64,000 nucleotides of DNA from Thioalkalivibrio sp. ALE14 (GCF_000376845.1 NZ_AQXY01000031.1:124001-188000); one strand, 5' to 3'; counted from the first letter of the stretch, positions 27,503-39,414 are shown. Notes: generated from the letters alone by a model not told the origin. A program made the numbers and translations.

Positions 27503-29862
27503 CTATTGTCTCAGCGTTGCGTTGAACCGGGCCCGGAGATGCTGCACCACCGCATCGGTGACGCCAGCCACATCCTGTTCGCCTAGGGTGCGATCAAAAG
27601 CCCGCAAAATCAAGCCCAAAGCCAGGCTCTTTTCGTCCGGATTCAAGCCTTTGCCCTGGTACACATCGAACAGGCGAACGTCCTGGACCAGCTCCAGGCC
27701 CAGCTCGTCGATCGCCGCGAGCACGTCGCCCGCCGGCACCGACTCGGCCACCACCAGCGCCAGGTCGCGACGGATCGACGGATACGGTGACAGTGGCGCG
27801 AACTGCGCCACCGGCGCCCGAACCACGGCCGCGGCATCCAGATCGAACAGATAAACGGGATCCACGTCGAAACGCTCGCACAGGGCGGGATGCAGGCGCC
27901 CCACCCAGCCGATGGCCTGACCGTCGGCCAGCACGCGGGCGGACTGGCCATCATGCAGCGCGGGGTGCCGTTCGGCGCGGAAGGCGAGCGCGCCCGCGAC
28001 GTGCTGGCACAGCCCCTCCACGACCCCCTTGGCATCGAAGAAGTCCAGGGACCGGGCCCCGCCTTCCCAGAACTCGGGGCGCGCCCGTCCGCCGAGCAGC
28101 CCCGCGAGTCGGGCCTCCTGGCGCAGCCCGGAGGCATCCGGCACGAACCGCAGGCCATGCTCGAACAGGCGCAGGTCCGATTGCTGACGCGCCTGGTTGT
28201 AGGCCGCAGTGGTTACCAGCCCCGGCCACAATCCCGGGCGCATCACCGCCAGGTCCGACGAGATCGGATTGGCCAGCGCCAGCGGCTCCACATCGGGATA
28301 GAAGGCCTGCGCCGCCTCGCGCGCGACAAAACTGAAGCTGATGATCTCGTGAAAACCCTGACGTGCAAGGCCCGTGCGCAGCGACCGCAGGCCAGCATCC
28401 GGGCTTACGGGCGCCACCGGCTTCGGCAAGGTCTGCGGCAGGGCATCGTAGCCATGCACTCGCGCCAGCTCCTCGATCAGGTCCTCCTCGCGTTCAAGGT
28501 CGAAACGTGCGCGGGGAGCGTGCACCGACCAACCGTTGCCGGTCGGGGCCACCTGGCAGTCCAGGGCGCGCAGGATGCGCTCGATCTCGGCCGCGTCGAG
28601 CGCCACTCCGAGCAGGCGCTGAACCCTTTCAGGCCGCAGGACGATCGCGGACTCCCCGTGCGACGCCGGCGTCTCGCCATTTTGCTCGACCGGGCCGCAC
28701 TGCCCCCCGCAGATCTCCAGCAGGAGCTGCGTGGCGCGCTCCATGGCCCGGGGCACCAGAGTGGGGTCGACACCCCGCTCGAAGCGATGCGAGGCATCGG
28801 TGTGCATCCCGTGCGCCCGGGCCCGGCCGGCCAGGGCGCGCGGGGTGAAATGGGCACATTCGAGGATCACCCGTGTGGTGGCGTCGTCGACCGCACTGGC
28901 GGCCCCGCCCATCACGCCCGCCAGGGCCAGCGGAGCCTCCTTTCCGGCAATCACCAGGTCCTGCGGCGACAGCTTCACGGTCTGCTCGCCCCCGAGCAGG
29001 GTCAGGGATTCACCCTCTTCCCCGCGGCGCACGACGATGCGCCCGCCCGCGCGCCCGGCATCAAAGGCATGCAGTGGCTGGCCCAGCTCCAGCATGACGT
29101 AGTTGGTCACATCCACGATGGCGCTCAGCGGGCGTACCCCGGCGCGGCGCAGGCGTTCCGTCATCCACAGGGGCGTGACCGCCTTCGCGTCCAGCCCGTC
29201 CAGCACCCGCGCCGCATACAGCGGGCAAGCCTCCGGATCACGAACCTCGACGTCCACGCGGGCATCGCAGGCGACCGGGACAGCCGGCGTATCCATTGCC
29301 TGCAGCGGCCGATCCAGCAAGGCCGAGCATTCCCGGGCAATACCCCGCATCCCCAGGCAATCAGCCCGGTTCGGGGTCAGGTCCACCTCGAGGATGGTGT
29401 CGTCGAGCCCCAGGGCCGCGCGCAGATCCTGGCCGGCCTCCAGGGTCTCCGGCAGCGCCATCAACCCCGCGGCATCGTCGGCCAGACCCAGTTCGCGCGC
29501 CGAGCAGAGCATGCCTTCGGAGGCCACCCCGCGCAGCTTCGAGCGCTTGATCCGGAAATCGCCGGGCAGCACCGCGCCGACCACGGCCACCGGTGCCCGC
29601 ATGCCCTCATGGACATTGGGCGCCCCGCAAACGATGGTCAGGGGCTCCGCCTCGCCGGCCTCCACGCGGCACACGCGCAGGCGATCGGCATCCGGATGCG
29701 GCTCCACCGAAAGCACATGCCCCACCCGTACCCCGCTGAAGTCCGGGGCGGCGGGCTCCAGGGCATCCAGCTCCAGGCCCGCCATCGTCAGGCGGTGACC
29801 CAGCTCTTCCGGGGTCTCGTCGATCTGCAGCCATTCCTGCAGCCACTGCACACTGATACGCA

Positions 29863-29863
<1 letters not shown>
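27503..29863 (-). CDS. pheT: Phenylalanyl-tRNA synthetase beta subunit
   Basis: A 786-residue subunit of the alpha2-beta2 enzyme. Domains are visible in order: EMAP-like tRNA-binding domain (about 40-150, HPDADRLRVCRVEAG), B3/B4 editing domain (about 210-380, VVDVTNYVMLELGQPLHAFD), B5 domain, catalytic-like core (YPSIRRDLALVV) and a C-terminal anticodon-binding domain ending RFNATL. It starts at an ATG overlapping the pheS stop codon. Confidence 0.97.
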
Positions 29864-31074
<1,211 letters not shown>

Positions 31075-31434
31075 TCAGGCCGGCAGGGCGGCCTTGGCCT
31101 TCTCCGCGATCTTGCCGAACGCGGTCAGGTCATGAACGGCCAGATCGGCCAGGGTCTTGCGGTCGATCTCGATCTCGGCCTTTTTCAGACCGCTCATCAG
31201 GCGGCTGTAGGACAGATCGAACTGGCGGGCCGCCGCATTGATGCGGACGATCCACAGCGACCGGAACTGGCGCTTCTTCTGGCGACGGTCACGGTAGGCG
31301 TACTGGCCGGCCTTGATGACGGCCTGGTTGGCAACGCGGAAGACGTTCTTCCGGGCGCCGTAATAGCCCTTGGCCTGCTTCAGGACCTTCTTGTGACGGG
31401 CGTGAGCGGTTACACCGCGCTTGACTCGTGGCAT
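31075..31434 (-). CDS. rplT: Ribosomal protein L20 (bL20)
   Basis: 119 residues, the standard length. The opening [20 protein letters not shown] and [20 protein letters not shown] are highly conserved. A large-subunit protein that in many bacteria also represses translation of its own operon by binding rpmI mRNA. It follows rpmI after 20 bases in the usual infC-rpmI-rplT order. Confidence 0.98.
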   Translation of the reverse strand: MPRVKRGVTAHARHKKVLKQAKGYYGARKNVFRVANQAVIKAGQYAYRDRRQKKRQFRSLWIVRINAAARQFDLSYSRLMSGLKKAEIEIDRKTLADLAVHDLTAFGKIAEKAKAALPA

Positions 31435-31454
31435 GTCTCGATTCCTCGGTCAGT

Positions 31455-31652
31455 TCAACGGTACGGCAGCAGCTTGCGCACGGCCGGGGCATCCGACTCG
31501 TGCACCATCGCCGGACTGCGCAGGTGACGCTTACGCTTGGTAGGCTTCTTGGTCAGGATGTGGCTGCGGTGCGACTGGAACCGCTTGAACTTCCCCGACC
31601 CGGTTCGGGTGAAGCGCTTGGCCGCACCCCGATTGGTCTTGATCTTTGGCAT
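31455..31652 (-). CDS. rpmI: Ribosomal protein L35 (bL35)
   Basis: 65 residues beginning [20 protein letters not shown], the conserved L35 start, with the KAHILTKK-like [15 protein letters not shown] region. I use the ATG at 31652, preceded by GGAGAG, rather than the one 15 bases earlier. It lies about 100 bases downstream of infC. Confidence 0.97.
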   Translation of the reverse strand: MPKIKTNRGAAKRFTRTGSGKFKRFQSHRSHILTKKPTKRKRHLRSPAMVHESDAPAVRKLLPYR

Positions 31653-31754
31653 TGCTCTCTCCGGCATTTGGGGCCGTGCCCGACTGGGGCCGACCGTTTA
31701 TGGGAGGACCGGCAGGTATGCGGAGACCTGCGCGATCCTTGTCGTCTGACGGAC

Positions 31755-32273
31755 CTACTTCTTCTTGCCCGTCAGCACCATGATCATCTGGCGCCCCTCC
31801 ATCTTCGGGCGCTGTTCCACGACCGCAATATCGGCCATGTCCTGCTCGATCTTGTCGAGCAGTTCGCCACCGAGCTCCTGGTGGCGCATCTCGCGCCCGC
31901 GGAAACGGATGGTGACCTTGCCCTTGTCGCCCGCCTCGATGAAGCGACGCAGGTTGCGAAGCTTGACGTTGTAGTCGCCCTCGTCCGTACCCGGACGAAA
32001 CTTCACTTCCTTGATCTGGATCTGTTTCTGCTTCTTCTTGGCTTCCTGCGCCTTCTTCGCCTGCTCGAACTTGAACTTGCCGTAGTCCATGATCCGGGCC
32101 ACGGGTGGCTCGGCATTGGGCGAGATCTCGACCAGATCCAGACCGCTTTCGGCGGCCATTTCCAGGGCCTCTGCAGTACTGCAGACACCGCGATTCTCGC
32201 CTTCGGCGTCGATCAGCCGGATTTGCGGACAGTTGATCTGATCGTTCAGGCGGACCGTTTTCGCTGCGCTAAT
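31755..32273 (-). CDS. infC: Translation initiation factor IF-3 with ATT start codon
   Basis: Dissociates 70S ribosomes and proofreads start codons. Reading from the ATT at 32273 gives 172 residues, beginning [19 protein letters not shown] and ending VLTGKKK. The conserved ICRVISPD-like region is [20 protein letters not shown], and [19 protein letters not shown] is also present. GGAGAGAAGG lies just upstream. The rare ATT start is conserved in infC because IF-3 discriminates against it, giving autoregulation. A first-ATG annotation would lose the first 38 residues. Confidence 0.95.
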   Translation of the reverse strand: MSAAKTVRLNDQINCPQIRLIDAEGENRGVCSTAEALEMAAESGLDLVEISPNAEPPVARIMDYGKFKFEQAKKAQEAKKKQKQIQIKEVKFRPGTDEGDYNVKLRNLRRFIEAGDKGKVTIRFRGREMRHQELGGELLDKIEQDMADIAVVEQRPKMEGRQMIMVLTGKKK

Positions 32274-32294
32274 AGCCTTCTCTCCAGTTCAGGT

Positions 32295-34211
32295 TCAGTG
32301 TTGGCGACTGGCAACCTCCTCCCGGAGGCGCTCGCCGAAGGCCTCGACGCTCATGACGCCGAGGTCTTCCCCGCTTCGTGTACGCACCGCGACCTGCCCG
32401 TTTTCCATTTCCTTGTCGCCAAGGACCAGCAGATACGGCACGCGCTTGAGCGTGTGCTCGCGAATCTTAAAGCCGATCTTCTCGTTTCTCAAGTCGGACT
32501 CGACCCGGAAGCCCTTGTCCCGCAGCGTCTTCGTGACCTCGCGGGCGTAGTCGTCCTGGCGTTCGGTGATGGTCAGCACCTCGGCTTGTACCGGGGCCAG
32601 CCAGGTCGGGAAGTGCCCCGCGTAGTGCTCGATCAGCACACCAAAGAAGCGCTCCACCGAACCCAGCAGCGCGCGATGGATCATGATCGGACGGCGGCGT
32701 TCGTTGTCCTCGGCGACATACTCCATGTCGAAGCGTTCCGGCAGGTTGAAATCCAGCTGTACGGTGGAGCACTGCCATTCGCGGCCGATCGCGTCGTGGA
32801 TCTTGATGTCGATCTTCGGGCCGTAGAACGCACCACCGCCCTCGTCCACCGAGTATTCCAGCCCCTTCTTCTCGATCGCCGAACGCAGCGAGGCGGTCGC
32901 ATGTTCCCAGATCTCGTCGGAGCCGACCGCATCCTCCGGTTTGGTCGAGAGATTCACGTCGAATTTCTCGAAGCCGAAGGTCTGCAGGACCTCGAGGGTC
33001 AGGTCGATCACACCCATCACCTCGGCCTCGATCTGGTCCTCGCGGCAGAAGATGTGGGCATCGTCCTGGGTGAAGCCGCGTACGCGCATCAGCCCGTGCA
33101 GCGCACCGGACATCTCGCGGCGGTAGACCGTGCCCATCTCCGCCCAGCGCAGCGGCAGGTCGCGGTAGGAGTGCAGCCGGTCCTTGTACATCAGCACATG
33201 GAACGGGCAGTTCATCGGCTTTAGCTGGAAGGCCTGGTGCTCGTCCTCCATCGGCTCATACATGGACTCGGCGTAGAAGTCCGCGTGGCCGGAGGTCTTC
33301 CACAGCTCCAGGTTCGCGATGTGCGGCGAGACGACGAAGTCGTAACCCGCCTTCTCGTGCATGTCGTACCAGTACTTCTCGATCTCGCGGCGAATGCGCG
33401 CGCCCTTCGGGTGCCAGAACACCAGGCCGCCGCCGGCCTCGTCCTGAATCGAGAACAGATCCAGCTCCTGGCCGATCTTGCGGTGATCGCGGCGCTCGGC
33501 CTCTTTCAGGCGTTCCAGGTATTCCTTCAGCTGGTCCTTGTTCGGCCAGGCGGTGCCGTAGATGCGCTGCAGCATCTCGTTGTCGGAATCGCCGCGCCAG
33601 TAGGCGCCCGCCACCTTGGTCAGCTTGAAGGCCTTCAGCTTGCCGGTGGACGGGATATGCGGACCGCGGCAGAGATCGACGAAGTCGCCCTGCTTGTACA
33701 GCGAAATGTTCTCGCCCTGCGGGATGCTCGCGATGATCTCGGCCTTGTACGCCTCGCCCATGTCGCGGAAGTACTTCACGGCCTCGTCGCGATCCATCAG
33801 CGAGCGTTCCACCGGCAGGTCCTGCTTGGCCAGCTCCTTCATCCGCTTCTCGATCTTTTCCAGATCCTCCGGCGTAAAGCCGCGGTCATAGGCAAAGTCG
33901 TAGTAGAAGCCGTTCTCGATGGTCGGGCCGATGGTCACCTGCGCGTCGGGAAAGAGCTGCTTGACCGCCTGCGCCATCAGGTGCGCGGTCGAATGCCGGA
34001 TGATCTCCACCCCCTCGGGGTCGCGGTCGGTGACGATCGCCAGCTCGGCGTCGTCGTCGATCTGGTGGCGGGCATCCACCAACTGGCCGTTGACCTTGCC
34101 GGCCAGGGTGGCCTTGGCGAGGCCGGGACCGATGTCCTTCGCCACGTCCAGCACGGTGACCGGGTGATCGAACTCGCGGCGGCTGCCGTCGGGGAGGGTT
34201 ACTGCGGGCAT
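32295..34211 (-). CDS. thrS: Threonyl-tRNA synthetase
   Basis: 638 residues. In order: TGS domain (1-62), second editing/additional domain with [20 protein letters not shown], class II catalytic core with [20 protein letters not shown] and [13 protein letters not shown], and the anticodon-binding domain from about residue 540. I start at the ATG giving [14 protein letters not shown], which has AAGGAG upstream. It is the first gene of the translation operon running to merR, 22 bases before infC. Confidence 0.97.
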   Translation of the reverse strand: MPAVTLPDGSRREFDHPVTVLDVAKDIGPGLAKATLAGKVNGQLVDARHQIDDDAELAIVTDRDPEGVEIIRHSTAHLMAQAVKQLFPDAQVTIGPTIENGFYYDFAYDRGFTPEDLEKIEKRMKELAKQDLPVERSLMDRDEAVKYFRDMGEAYKAEIIASIPQGENISLYKQGDFVDLCRGPHIPSTGKLKAFKLTKVAGAYWRGDSDNEMLQRIYGTAWPNKDQLKEYLERLKEAERRDHRKIGQELDLFSIQDEAGGGLVFWHPKGARIRREIEKYWYDMHEKAGYDFVVSPHIANLELWKTSGHADFYAESMYEPMEDEHQAFQLKPMNCPFHVLMYKDRLHSYRDLPLRWAEMGTVYRREMSGALHGLMRVRGFTQDDAHIFCREDQIEAEVMGVIDLTLEVLQTFGFEKFDVNLSTKPEDAVGSDEIWEHATASLRSAIEKKGLEYSVDEGGGAFYGPKIDIKIHDAIGREWQCSTVQLDFNLPERFDMEYVAEDNERRRPIMIHRALLGSVERFFGVLIEHYAGHFPTWLAPVQAEVLTITERQDDYAREVTKTLRDKGFRVESDLRNEKIGFKIREHTLKRVPYLLVLGDKEMENGQVAVRTRSGEDLGVMSVEAFGERLREEVASRQH

Positions 34212-34361
34212 TGCGAGGCTCCTTCGCCGACCCATACGCGGGGTCGAACGTCGCGTATCAAAATTGGGAATTGCCGGAAACGACAACGGCGCGAAGCGTA
34301 CCACACGCCCCGCGCCGTCGGCAGCTTTCCCGGCCTGCAGCCGGGATTCCCGTGCGACTGC

Positions 34362-35345
34362 TTACATGTTGCTTTCGATGAACAGGTAGGTCCGGTTCAC
34401 GTTCGGACGGTGCCAGTCATCGTAGTGGCGCAGGTGGCGGAACTGTTCCAGATCCTCGAGCCGGTCCACCACTTCGCCCAGGGATTCCCAGTCCTCGATG
34501 CCCGCGCGCACTTCGCGCACCAGGAGCTCGAGGTAGTCACCCGTGTCCCGGCGCGCCTCGGCCATATCGGTCGCGCGGCCATGGCCGGGCACGACGATCT
34601 CCGGATCGATGGATTCCAGATGGCGAAAGGCCTCCAGATTCTCCACCGGGTTGCTGAACGGATGAATGCCGAGCATGCGCTCGGTATAGACGATGTCACC
34701 GGTGAAGACGACGTCCTCACCCGGCAGATGGACCATGATGTCCCCCGGGAAATGGGCATCCCCGGCGTAGATCAGCTCGAAATCCACGCCACCCACGGTC
34801 AGGGTGTACTCATCGGCGTCGATCGGGTTGGGCGCCGGAACCGGCTCGGTTCCCTCCATCGCTTCTTCGCCCACCGAGTTGGCCAGCGACGCGATCTGGC
34901 CCTCGCCTCGCTCGGCCTGGGTGCTAGCCGTGCGCTGCAGCGCCACAAGTTCGGCGCCCTGCTCGTGGAAGTACTCGTTGCCCAGCCAGCGGTGGTCCTG
35001 CGAACCCACGGAGATCACGTGCGTGATCGGCTTGTCGGTCACCCCGGCGATCGCCTTCTCCATGCGCTGGGCGACCTTGTAACTCGGGCCCGCATCGATC
35101 AGCACTACGCCCTCGTCCGTGACCACAAAGCCGGTGTTATTGGTAAACCCCAGATTGACCGGCGTGCGGTTCTCGAGCGACCCGTAGAAATAATGGACCC
35201 GGTCGGTCAGCTGAATCGACTCCAGCACCTTCTCGATCGGACGATCCAGCGCCTCTTCCTCCGCCTGGGCGGCGAACCCGAGCCCCATCAGGCCCAGCGC
35301 GAGGAATGCCGCCTGACCCTGGCGCACCAGAACATTCAATGTCAT
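34362..35345 (-). CDS. Secreted metallo-beta-lactamase-fold protein with altered metal site
   Basis: A 327-residue exported protein: signal peptide at residues 1-28 (ending FAAQA-EE), then an MBL fold. The usual H-x-H-x-D-H metal motif reads V-G-S-Q-D-H (residues 113-118), so the first two histidines are replaced by Val and Ser. Asp117, His118, the HFPGD and FTGD blocks and the VVPGHGR histidine remain. It resembles SoxH-like / quinoprotein-associated MBL proteins of sulfur oxidisers. With one metal site incomplete, its activity cannot be inferred. It is encoded downstream of thrS in the same direction, with 150 bases between. Confidence 0.75.
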   Translation of the reverse strand: MTLNVLVRQGQAAFLALGLMGLGFAAQAEEEALDRPIEKVLESIQLTDRVHYFYGSLENRTPVNLGFTNNTGFVVTDEGVVLIDAGPSYKVAQRMEKAIAGVTDKPITHVISVGSQDHRWLGNEYFHEQGAELVALQRTASTQAERGEGQIASLANSVGEEAMEGTEPVPAPNPIDADEYTLTVGGVDFELIYAGDAHFPGDIMVHLPGEDVVFTGDIVYTERMLGIHPFSNPVENLEAFRHLESIDPEIVVPGHGRATDMAEARRDTGDYLELLVREVRAGIEDWESLGEVVDRLEDLEQFRHLRHYDDWHRPNVNRTYLFIESNM

Positions 35346-35507
35346 GGAAAACTCCTTGTGAGGCCGTCGCCCAAGGCCTGGCGGCCAACGCGGTGCCATG
35401 GCCAGCGGATCGACTTGAGCATCAGACTGAAACCGGCGGTACACGTTCCCGAGCCACAGTCCGACGGACTCCCGATTATATACGAATTCGCAGATACTGA
35501 AGCCGCG

Positions 35508-36218
35508 TCAGAGCGACCCCGGCCCGCCGCTCCGGGCCCGCCGAGCGCGCATGAGCTGCACAACCCAGCGGGCCAGAAGCGGAAACACCCCCGTGGCGAC
35601 CAGAGACAGGACCAGGACCGGCGACAGAATCCCGTCCAGCCCCTGCAACTGGCCTAGCTGCGTACCCGCGTTCGCGAAAACGACCGTCGCTGGCAGCATC
35701 CCCAGCAGCGACACCCAGAAATAGGTCCAGGTCCGGATCGGCAACAGCCCCATCCCCGCGTTTACCAGCAGGAACGGGAAGACCGGGATCATGCGCAACG
35801 CGAAGAGATAGAACGCACCCTCGCGGACAAAGCCTTCGTTAATCCGCCCCATCTGCCGCCCGTAATGACGCTGAACGGCATCGCGCGCCAGCGCCCGGGC
35901 CACCAGGAAGGTCAGGGTTGCACCCAGCGTGGAGGCCAGTGAAGACAGCAAGGTCCCCCAGACCACTCCGAACAGGGCCCCGCCCGCCAGGGTCATCACC
36001 ACAATGCCCGGCACGGAGAACGCGGCCACCGCCGCGTACAGCAGAAAGAACAGCATGGCGGTGACCAGTGGCCTCGCTTGCCGCCACTCATCCACCTGCT
36101 CGCGGCCTGCGATCAGGCGCTCGACGTCCAGTCCCGGCCCCACGCCCGCCAGCAGCCAGGCGCCGACAAGACCCGCCAGTGCCAGCAGCAGCCCCCAGTA
36201 ATAGCGGTTCAAATCCAT
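35508..36218 (-). CDS. TVP38/TMEM64 (SNARE-associated/DedA-like) membrane protein
   Basis: A 236-residue inner-membrane protein with about five to six hydrophobic segments. The family-like core is PGIVVMTLAGGALFGVVWGT followed by GATLTFLVARALARD and FALRMIPVFPFLLVNAGMGL. Related DedA-superfamily proteins are implicated in lipid (for example undecaprenyl phosphate) translocation, but its substrate is not shown. I start at the ATG giving MDLNRYYWGLL; the open frame extends upstream antisense to srkA and is spurious there. It diverges from srkA with only 54 bases between starts. Confidence 0.85.
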   Translation of the reverse strand: MDLNRYYWGLLLALAGLVGAWLLAGVGPGLDVERLIAGREQVDEWRQARPLVTAMLFFLLYAAVAAFSVPGIVVMTLAGGALFGVVWGTLLSSLASTLGATLTFLVARALARDAVQRHYGRQMGRINEGFVREGAFYLFALRMIPVFPFLLVNAGMGLLPIRTWTYFWVSLLGMLPATVVFANAGTQLGQLQGLDGILSPVLVLSLVATGVFPLLARWVVQLMRARRARSGGPGSL

Positions 36219-36272
36219 CTCCCCACGCGACCCGGCCCGGAACCATGCGTGGCAAACCCGTACACTGCAACC

Positions 36273-37292
36273 ATGGATCCACACCCCTACGACGAACTGA
36301 AGCCCGGCATCATCCTCGACGCGGTCGAGACCACCGGCCTGCGCTGCGACGGACGCCTGCTGGCACTGAACAGCTACGAAAACCGTGTCTACCAGGTCGG
36401 CATCGAGGACACCACACCGGTCATCGCCAAGTTCTACCGCCCGCAGCGCTGGACGCCGGCCGCGATCCGCGAGGAACATGCCTTCAGTCTGGAGCTGGCC
36501 GGACACGAGGTGCCGGTGGTCGCCCCGCTGGTGGACGGGCACGGCGAGACGCTGCACGAGCACACGGGCTTCCTGTTCGCGGTCTACCCGCGCTGCGGTG
36601 GTCGCGCACCGGATCTGGAGCAGCGCGACACCCTGGTCCGCATCGGCCGCTTCATCGCCCGCATCCACGAGGTCGGACGCGCCGCACGTTTTCACGAACG
36701 CCCGGCGCTGGACCCCGTCCCGCGTGGCGAGGAGGCCCGCCAGGCCGTGCTCGCCTCCGGCTTTCTGCCCCTGGAGCTGGAATCCGTGTATCGCGATCTC
36801 AGCGCCGACCTGCTGGGGCGGATCCAGCGAGACCTCGATACCATCGGACCGGTCCCGCAGCTACGCCTGCACGGCGACACCCACCCCGGCAACATCCTGT
36901 GGACCGACGAAGGCCCGCACTTCGTGGATCTCGACGACGCCTGTACCGGCCCGGCCATGCAGGATCTATGGATGTTCCTCTCCGGCGAGCCCCCCGAGAT
37001 GGCCTGGCAGATGCAGGCCCTGCTGGAGGGCTACGAGACCTTCGTGCCGCTGGACCGCCGCCAGCTTGGTCTGATCGCCCCGCTACGCACCCTTCGCATC
37101 CTGCGCCACGCCGCCTGGCTGGCACGGCGCGCCGACGATCCGGCCTTTGTCGATGGCTTCCCGATCTTCTACACGCCGCGCTTCTGGGAGGATCACATCC
37201 TCACCCTGCGCGAGCAGGCCGCCGCCCTCGACGAACCCGCCCTGGTACTGGATGGCATGCCCCACGTCGCACACGACTACTGGGATCTGTAG
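36273..37292 (+). CDS. srkA: Stress response kinase A (SrkA/YihE family)
   Basis: A 339-residue aminoglycoside-phosphotransferase-fold Ser/Thr kinase. The catalytic loop LHGDTHPGNIL and the metal-binding HFVDLDDACTGPAMQDLWMF block are intact, as is the N-terminal LNSYENRVYQVG. In E. coli SrkA counters stress-induced death and is linked to Cpx and to protection from oxidative damage. I use the ATG at 36273 (MDPHPYDELKPG). It is convergent with bufC, whose stop lies 60 bases away on the other strand. Confidence 0.93.
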   Translation: MDPHPYDELKPGIILDAVETTGLRCDGRLLALNSYENRVYQVGIEDTTPVIAKFYRPQRWTPAAIREEHAFSLELAGHEVPVVAPLVDGHGETLHEHTGFLFAVYPRCGGRAPDLEQRDTLVRIGRFIARIHEVGRAARFHERPALDPVPRGEEARQAVLASGFLPLELESVYRDLSADLLGRIQRDLDTIGPVPQLRLHGDTHPGNILWTDEGPHFVDLDDACTGPAMQDLWMFLSGEPPEMAWQMQALLEGYETFVPLDRRQLGLIAPLRTLRILRHAAWLARRADDPAFVDGFPIFYTPRFWEDHILTLREQAAALDEPALVLDGMPHVAHDYWDL

Positions 37293-37352
37293 CGATACGC
37301 GCGCTCAAGCGCGCGCACGTTGCGTGTCCAATGCGCGGGCCGTCCCTCTTTT

Positions 37353-38123
37353 TCAGGAAGACGCGCAGTCAAGCCGGGTCCCGGTGATGGCGCCCAGCCC
37401 GCGGTAGTGCTCCAGCAAATGGCGCCCACTGGCGACCAGTTCATCGGTGACCTCCAGCCCGAAATCGCCGGCCACCCGGCGAATCTGTTCGTCACCGGTC
37501 GCCGGCGTCTCGATCACCCGCCACAACAGGCGGGCGCCCAGCGGGTTCAGTTCGGCAAACCGCACTCGCTCTTCTCCGCTGCGGTACGCCAGAAGGTAGG
37601 TGGGCACCTCTCCGGGTTGTTCGGGCTGGAAATCGGGCCCGATCCGGTGTACCGGATACTCGTAGGCGAGTAGCCGCGCCGCAGCGGAAAACACCGGCAC
37701 CTCGACCATCAGGTCGCCGTCCGGCGTCGCATCCGAAGGGTGCGCGGCATCCGCGTAGACCAGCTCGGTCTCCACCCGCTCGTAGTGGGCCAGCTCGGCC
37801 ATAAAGGGGAGGTCGCCGGGCTGCGCCGAGCGTTCCTCCGCCAGATAACCCACGAACTCCGCCGCCAGCTGCGGGAAGTACGGGGTTTCGCTGCCATGAT
37901 CGCGATAGAAATCGCGTACCAGTTGTTCCCAGGCGGCCGCCTCCATCAGCCCGCGCAGGACCGGGAAACCCTTGCCCAGCAGATTCGCCACGTTATTGAA
38001 AAACAGCCGCCGATAGATCGCCAGGCGCCGGCCCTCGATCCCCTGCGGAGCCGGATAGCGTTCCGGGTCGCGCAGGTGACGCGCGAAGGCCTCCTGCACC
38101 TTCTGGAAATCCGCCTCAGGCAT
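37353..38123 (-). CDS. bufC: Bufferin/oxazolin cluster partner protein BufC (DUF2063)
   Basis: A 256-residue DNA-binding-like DUF2063 protein (N-terminal QEAFARHLRDPERYPAPQGI, then RLAIYRRLFFNNVANLLGKG). In bufferin/HvfABC systems this partner delivers the precursor peptide to the MNIO enzyme. It overlaps the end of bufB by 8 bases, so translation is coupled. The start is the ATG giving MPEADFQKVQEAF. Gene order doxX-bufA-bufB-bufC is the standard one. Confidence 0.88.
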   Translation of the reverse strand: MPEADFQKVQEAFARHLRDPERYPAPQGIEGRRLAIYRRLFFNNVANLLGKGFPVLRGLMEAAAWEQLVRDFYRDHGSETPYFPQLAAEFVGYLAEERSAQPGDLPFMAELAHYERVETELVYADAAHPSDATPDGDLMVEVPVFSAAARLLAYEYPVHRIGPDFQPEQPGEVPTYLLAYRSGEERVRFAELNPLGARLLWRVIETPATGDEQIRRVAGDFGLEVTDELVASGRHLLEHYRGLGAITGTRLDCASS

Positions 38124-39000
38124 GCAGGATCCGCTCCTCCTGGCCCGCGCGCGCCTGCAACTGCAGGTCCCGGATCCGGTCGGTCTCGGCCAGCAGTTCC
38201 TCCAGCGGCGGAAAGTTGAAGTCACGCTCGAGCAGGGTCGGAACCGGCCCGATGCGGGCATAGGTCGCCTCCAGCAGCGCCCAGACATCCGGGCAGATTG
38301 CCTGGCCGTGGGTGTCGACGCGCAGGTCCGGGGCCTCCTCCTCGTGCCCGGCGATATGCAGGTAGCGCACTCGCTCCAGCGGCATCGCATCCAGGAATTC
38401 AGTCGGCTCGTAGCCGTGGTTGATGCTGTTGACGACGATGTTGTTCACGTCGAGCAGGAGGTCGCAGTCGGCCTCTTCCAGCACCGCGCGCACGAAGCTG
38501 ATCTCATCCAGCTCCGCCCCCACCGGCGTGTAATAGGAGACATTCTCCAGCGCCATCCGGCGCCCGAGGATTTCCTGCACCTGGCGCACGCGATCGGCCA
38601 CGTAGTGCACCGCCTCCTCGGTAAACGGGATCGGCATCAGATCGTAGAGATGCCCCTGGGCGTCGCCACAGGCGGAGAGATGCTCGCTGTAGTCCTCGAT
38701 CCCGTGGGTATCCAGGAACGCACGCAGGTCCTGCAGGAAGGTCTTGTCCAGCGGGCGCGGCCCGCCGATGTCGAGAGACAGCCCATGGCAGACAAAGGGC
38801 TGGGCCTCGGTGTATTCGCGAAAGATACGTCCCAGGCGTCCGCCCAGGTGCATCCAGTTTTCCGGCGCGGCCTCGAAGAACCCCAGGCGCTCCGTCGCCT
38901 CCGGGGCCTCGGCCAGCGGGCCCAGCAGGGCCCGCCGCAGACCGAGCCCGGCACCGCTGACGCGGGCCGGGTTGACGGGCCTGACGCTCCTAGCCGCCAC
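38116..39000 (-). CDS. bufB: Multinuclear non-haem iron oxidase BufB (MNIO, DUF692)
   Basis: A 294-residue TIM-barrel iron enzyme that modifies cysteines of the BufA precursor. Family blocks are FFEAAPENWMHLGG, CHGLSLDIGG, ALENVSYYTPVG and LLLDVNNIVVNSINHGYEP. I start it at GTG 39000: AGGGG lies before it, and it overlaps the bufA stop codon. The open frame continues upstream for 62 codons, but that part only re-reads the bufA repeats in another frame (Ala/Arg-rich) and is unlikely to be translated. Confidence 0.9.
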   Translation of the reverse strand: MAARSVRPVNPARVSGAGLGLRRALLGPLAEAPEATERLGFFEAAPENWMHLGGRLGRIFREYTEAQPFVCHGLSLDIGGPRPLDKTFLQDLRAFLDTHGIEDYSEHLSACGDAQGHLYDLMPIPFTEEAVHYVADRVRQVQEILGRRMALENVSYYTPVGAELDEISFVRAVLEEADCDLLLDVNNIVVNSINHGYEPTEFLDAMPLERVRYLHIAGHEEEAPDLRVDTHGQAICPDVWALLEATYARIGPVPTLLERDFNFPPLEELLAETDRIRDLQLQARAGQEERILHA

Positions 39001-39340
39001 AGGTCCCCTCGCCACAGGCGCCCTCGGAATCCTTGTCGTCGTTGCCGGAGCCGCCGCAAGTGCCCTCGCCACAGCTGCCTTCGCTGTCCTTGGTGTCACT
39101 CGCGCCGCCGCAGGTCCCTTCACCGCAGCTGCCTTCGTTGTCCTTGGTTTCGGCCGCCCCGCCGCAAGTACCTTCACCGCAGGCACCCTCGGCCAGCATG
39201 AGCGCCGACTGCCCGGACTGCTGGTACCCGTGATTCAGATCGGCCGATGCGAACACCGGACTGGTCGCCATGGCCATGCCGATTGCCGCGCTGCCGACGG
39301 CGCCGGCCAGGGTCTTGGTGGAAAACAGATCGTTCTTCAT
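38990..39340 (-). CDS. bufA: Bufferin precursor BufA with four CGEGTCGG repeats
   Basis: A 116-residue exported precursor. Residues 1-33 form a signal peptide (VGSAAIGMAMATSPVFASA). The mature part contains four copies of the core CGEGTCGG, each preceded by EGA or EGS and separated by acidic linkers such as AAETKDN and SGNDDKD. It has eight cysteines, all within the cores, and ends on CGG. This matches BufA-type peptides whose EGxCG cysteines become thiooxazole-type copper ligands. The start is the ATG with MKNDLFSTK. It is encoded between doxX and bufB. Confidence 0.92.
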   Translation of the reverse strand: MKNDLFSTKTLAGAVGSAAIGMAMATSPVFASADLNHGYQQSGQSALMLAEGACGEGTCGGAAETKDNEGSCGEGTCGGASDTKDSEGSCGEGTCGGSGNDDKDSEGACGEGTCGG

Positions 39341-39414
39341 GGTCTTACTCCTCGTCTTGCGATTATGGATCCGCTGGACCCGTTGTGTAATGGCTGCTGA
39401 AACAGCTCTTGGAG

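Noticed and set aside
33237-35657. Open frame of 806 codons on the plus strand, antisense to thrS and the MBL gene
   Set aside because: It is the mirror of well-supported thrS; its translation is Leu/Val/His-rich without domain motifs. A GC-rich third-position artefact.
39001-39186. N-terminal extension of bufB (62 codons)
   Set aside because: It re-reads the bufA repeat region in another frame (Ala/Arg/Thr-rich), and a GTG with AGGGG lies at the natural overlap with the bufA stop.
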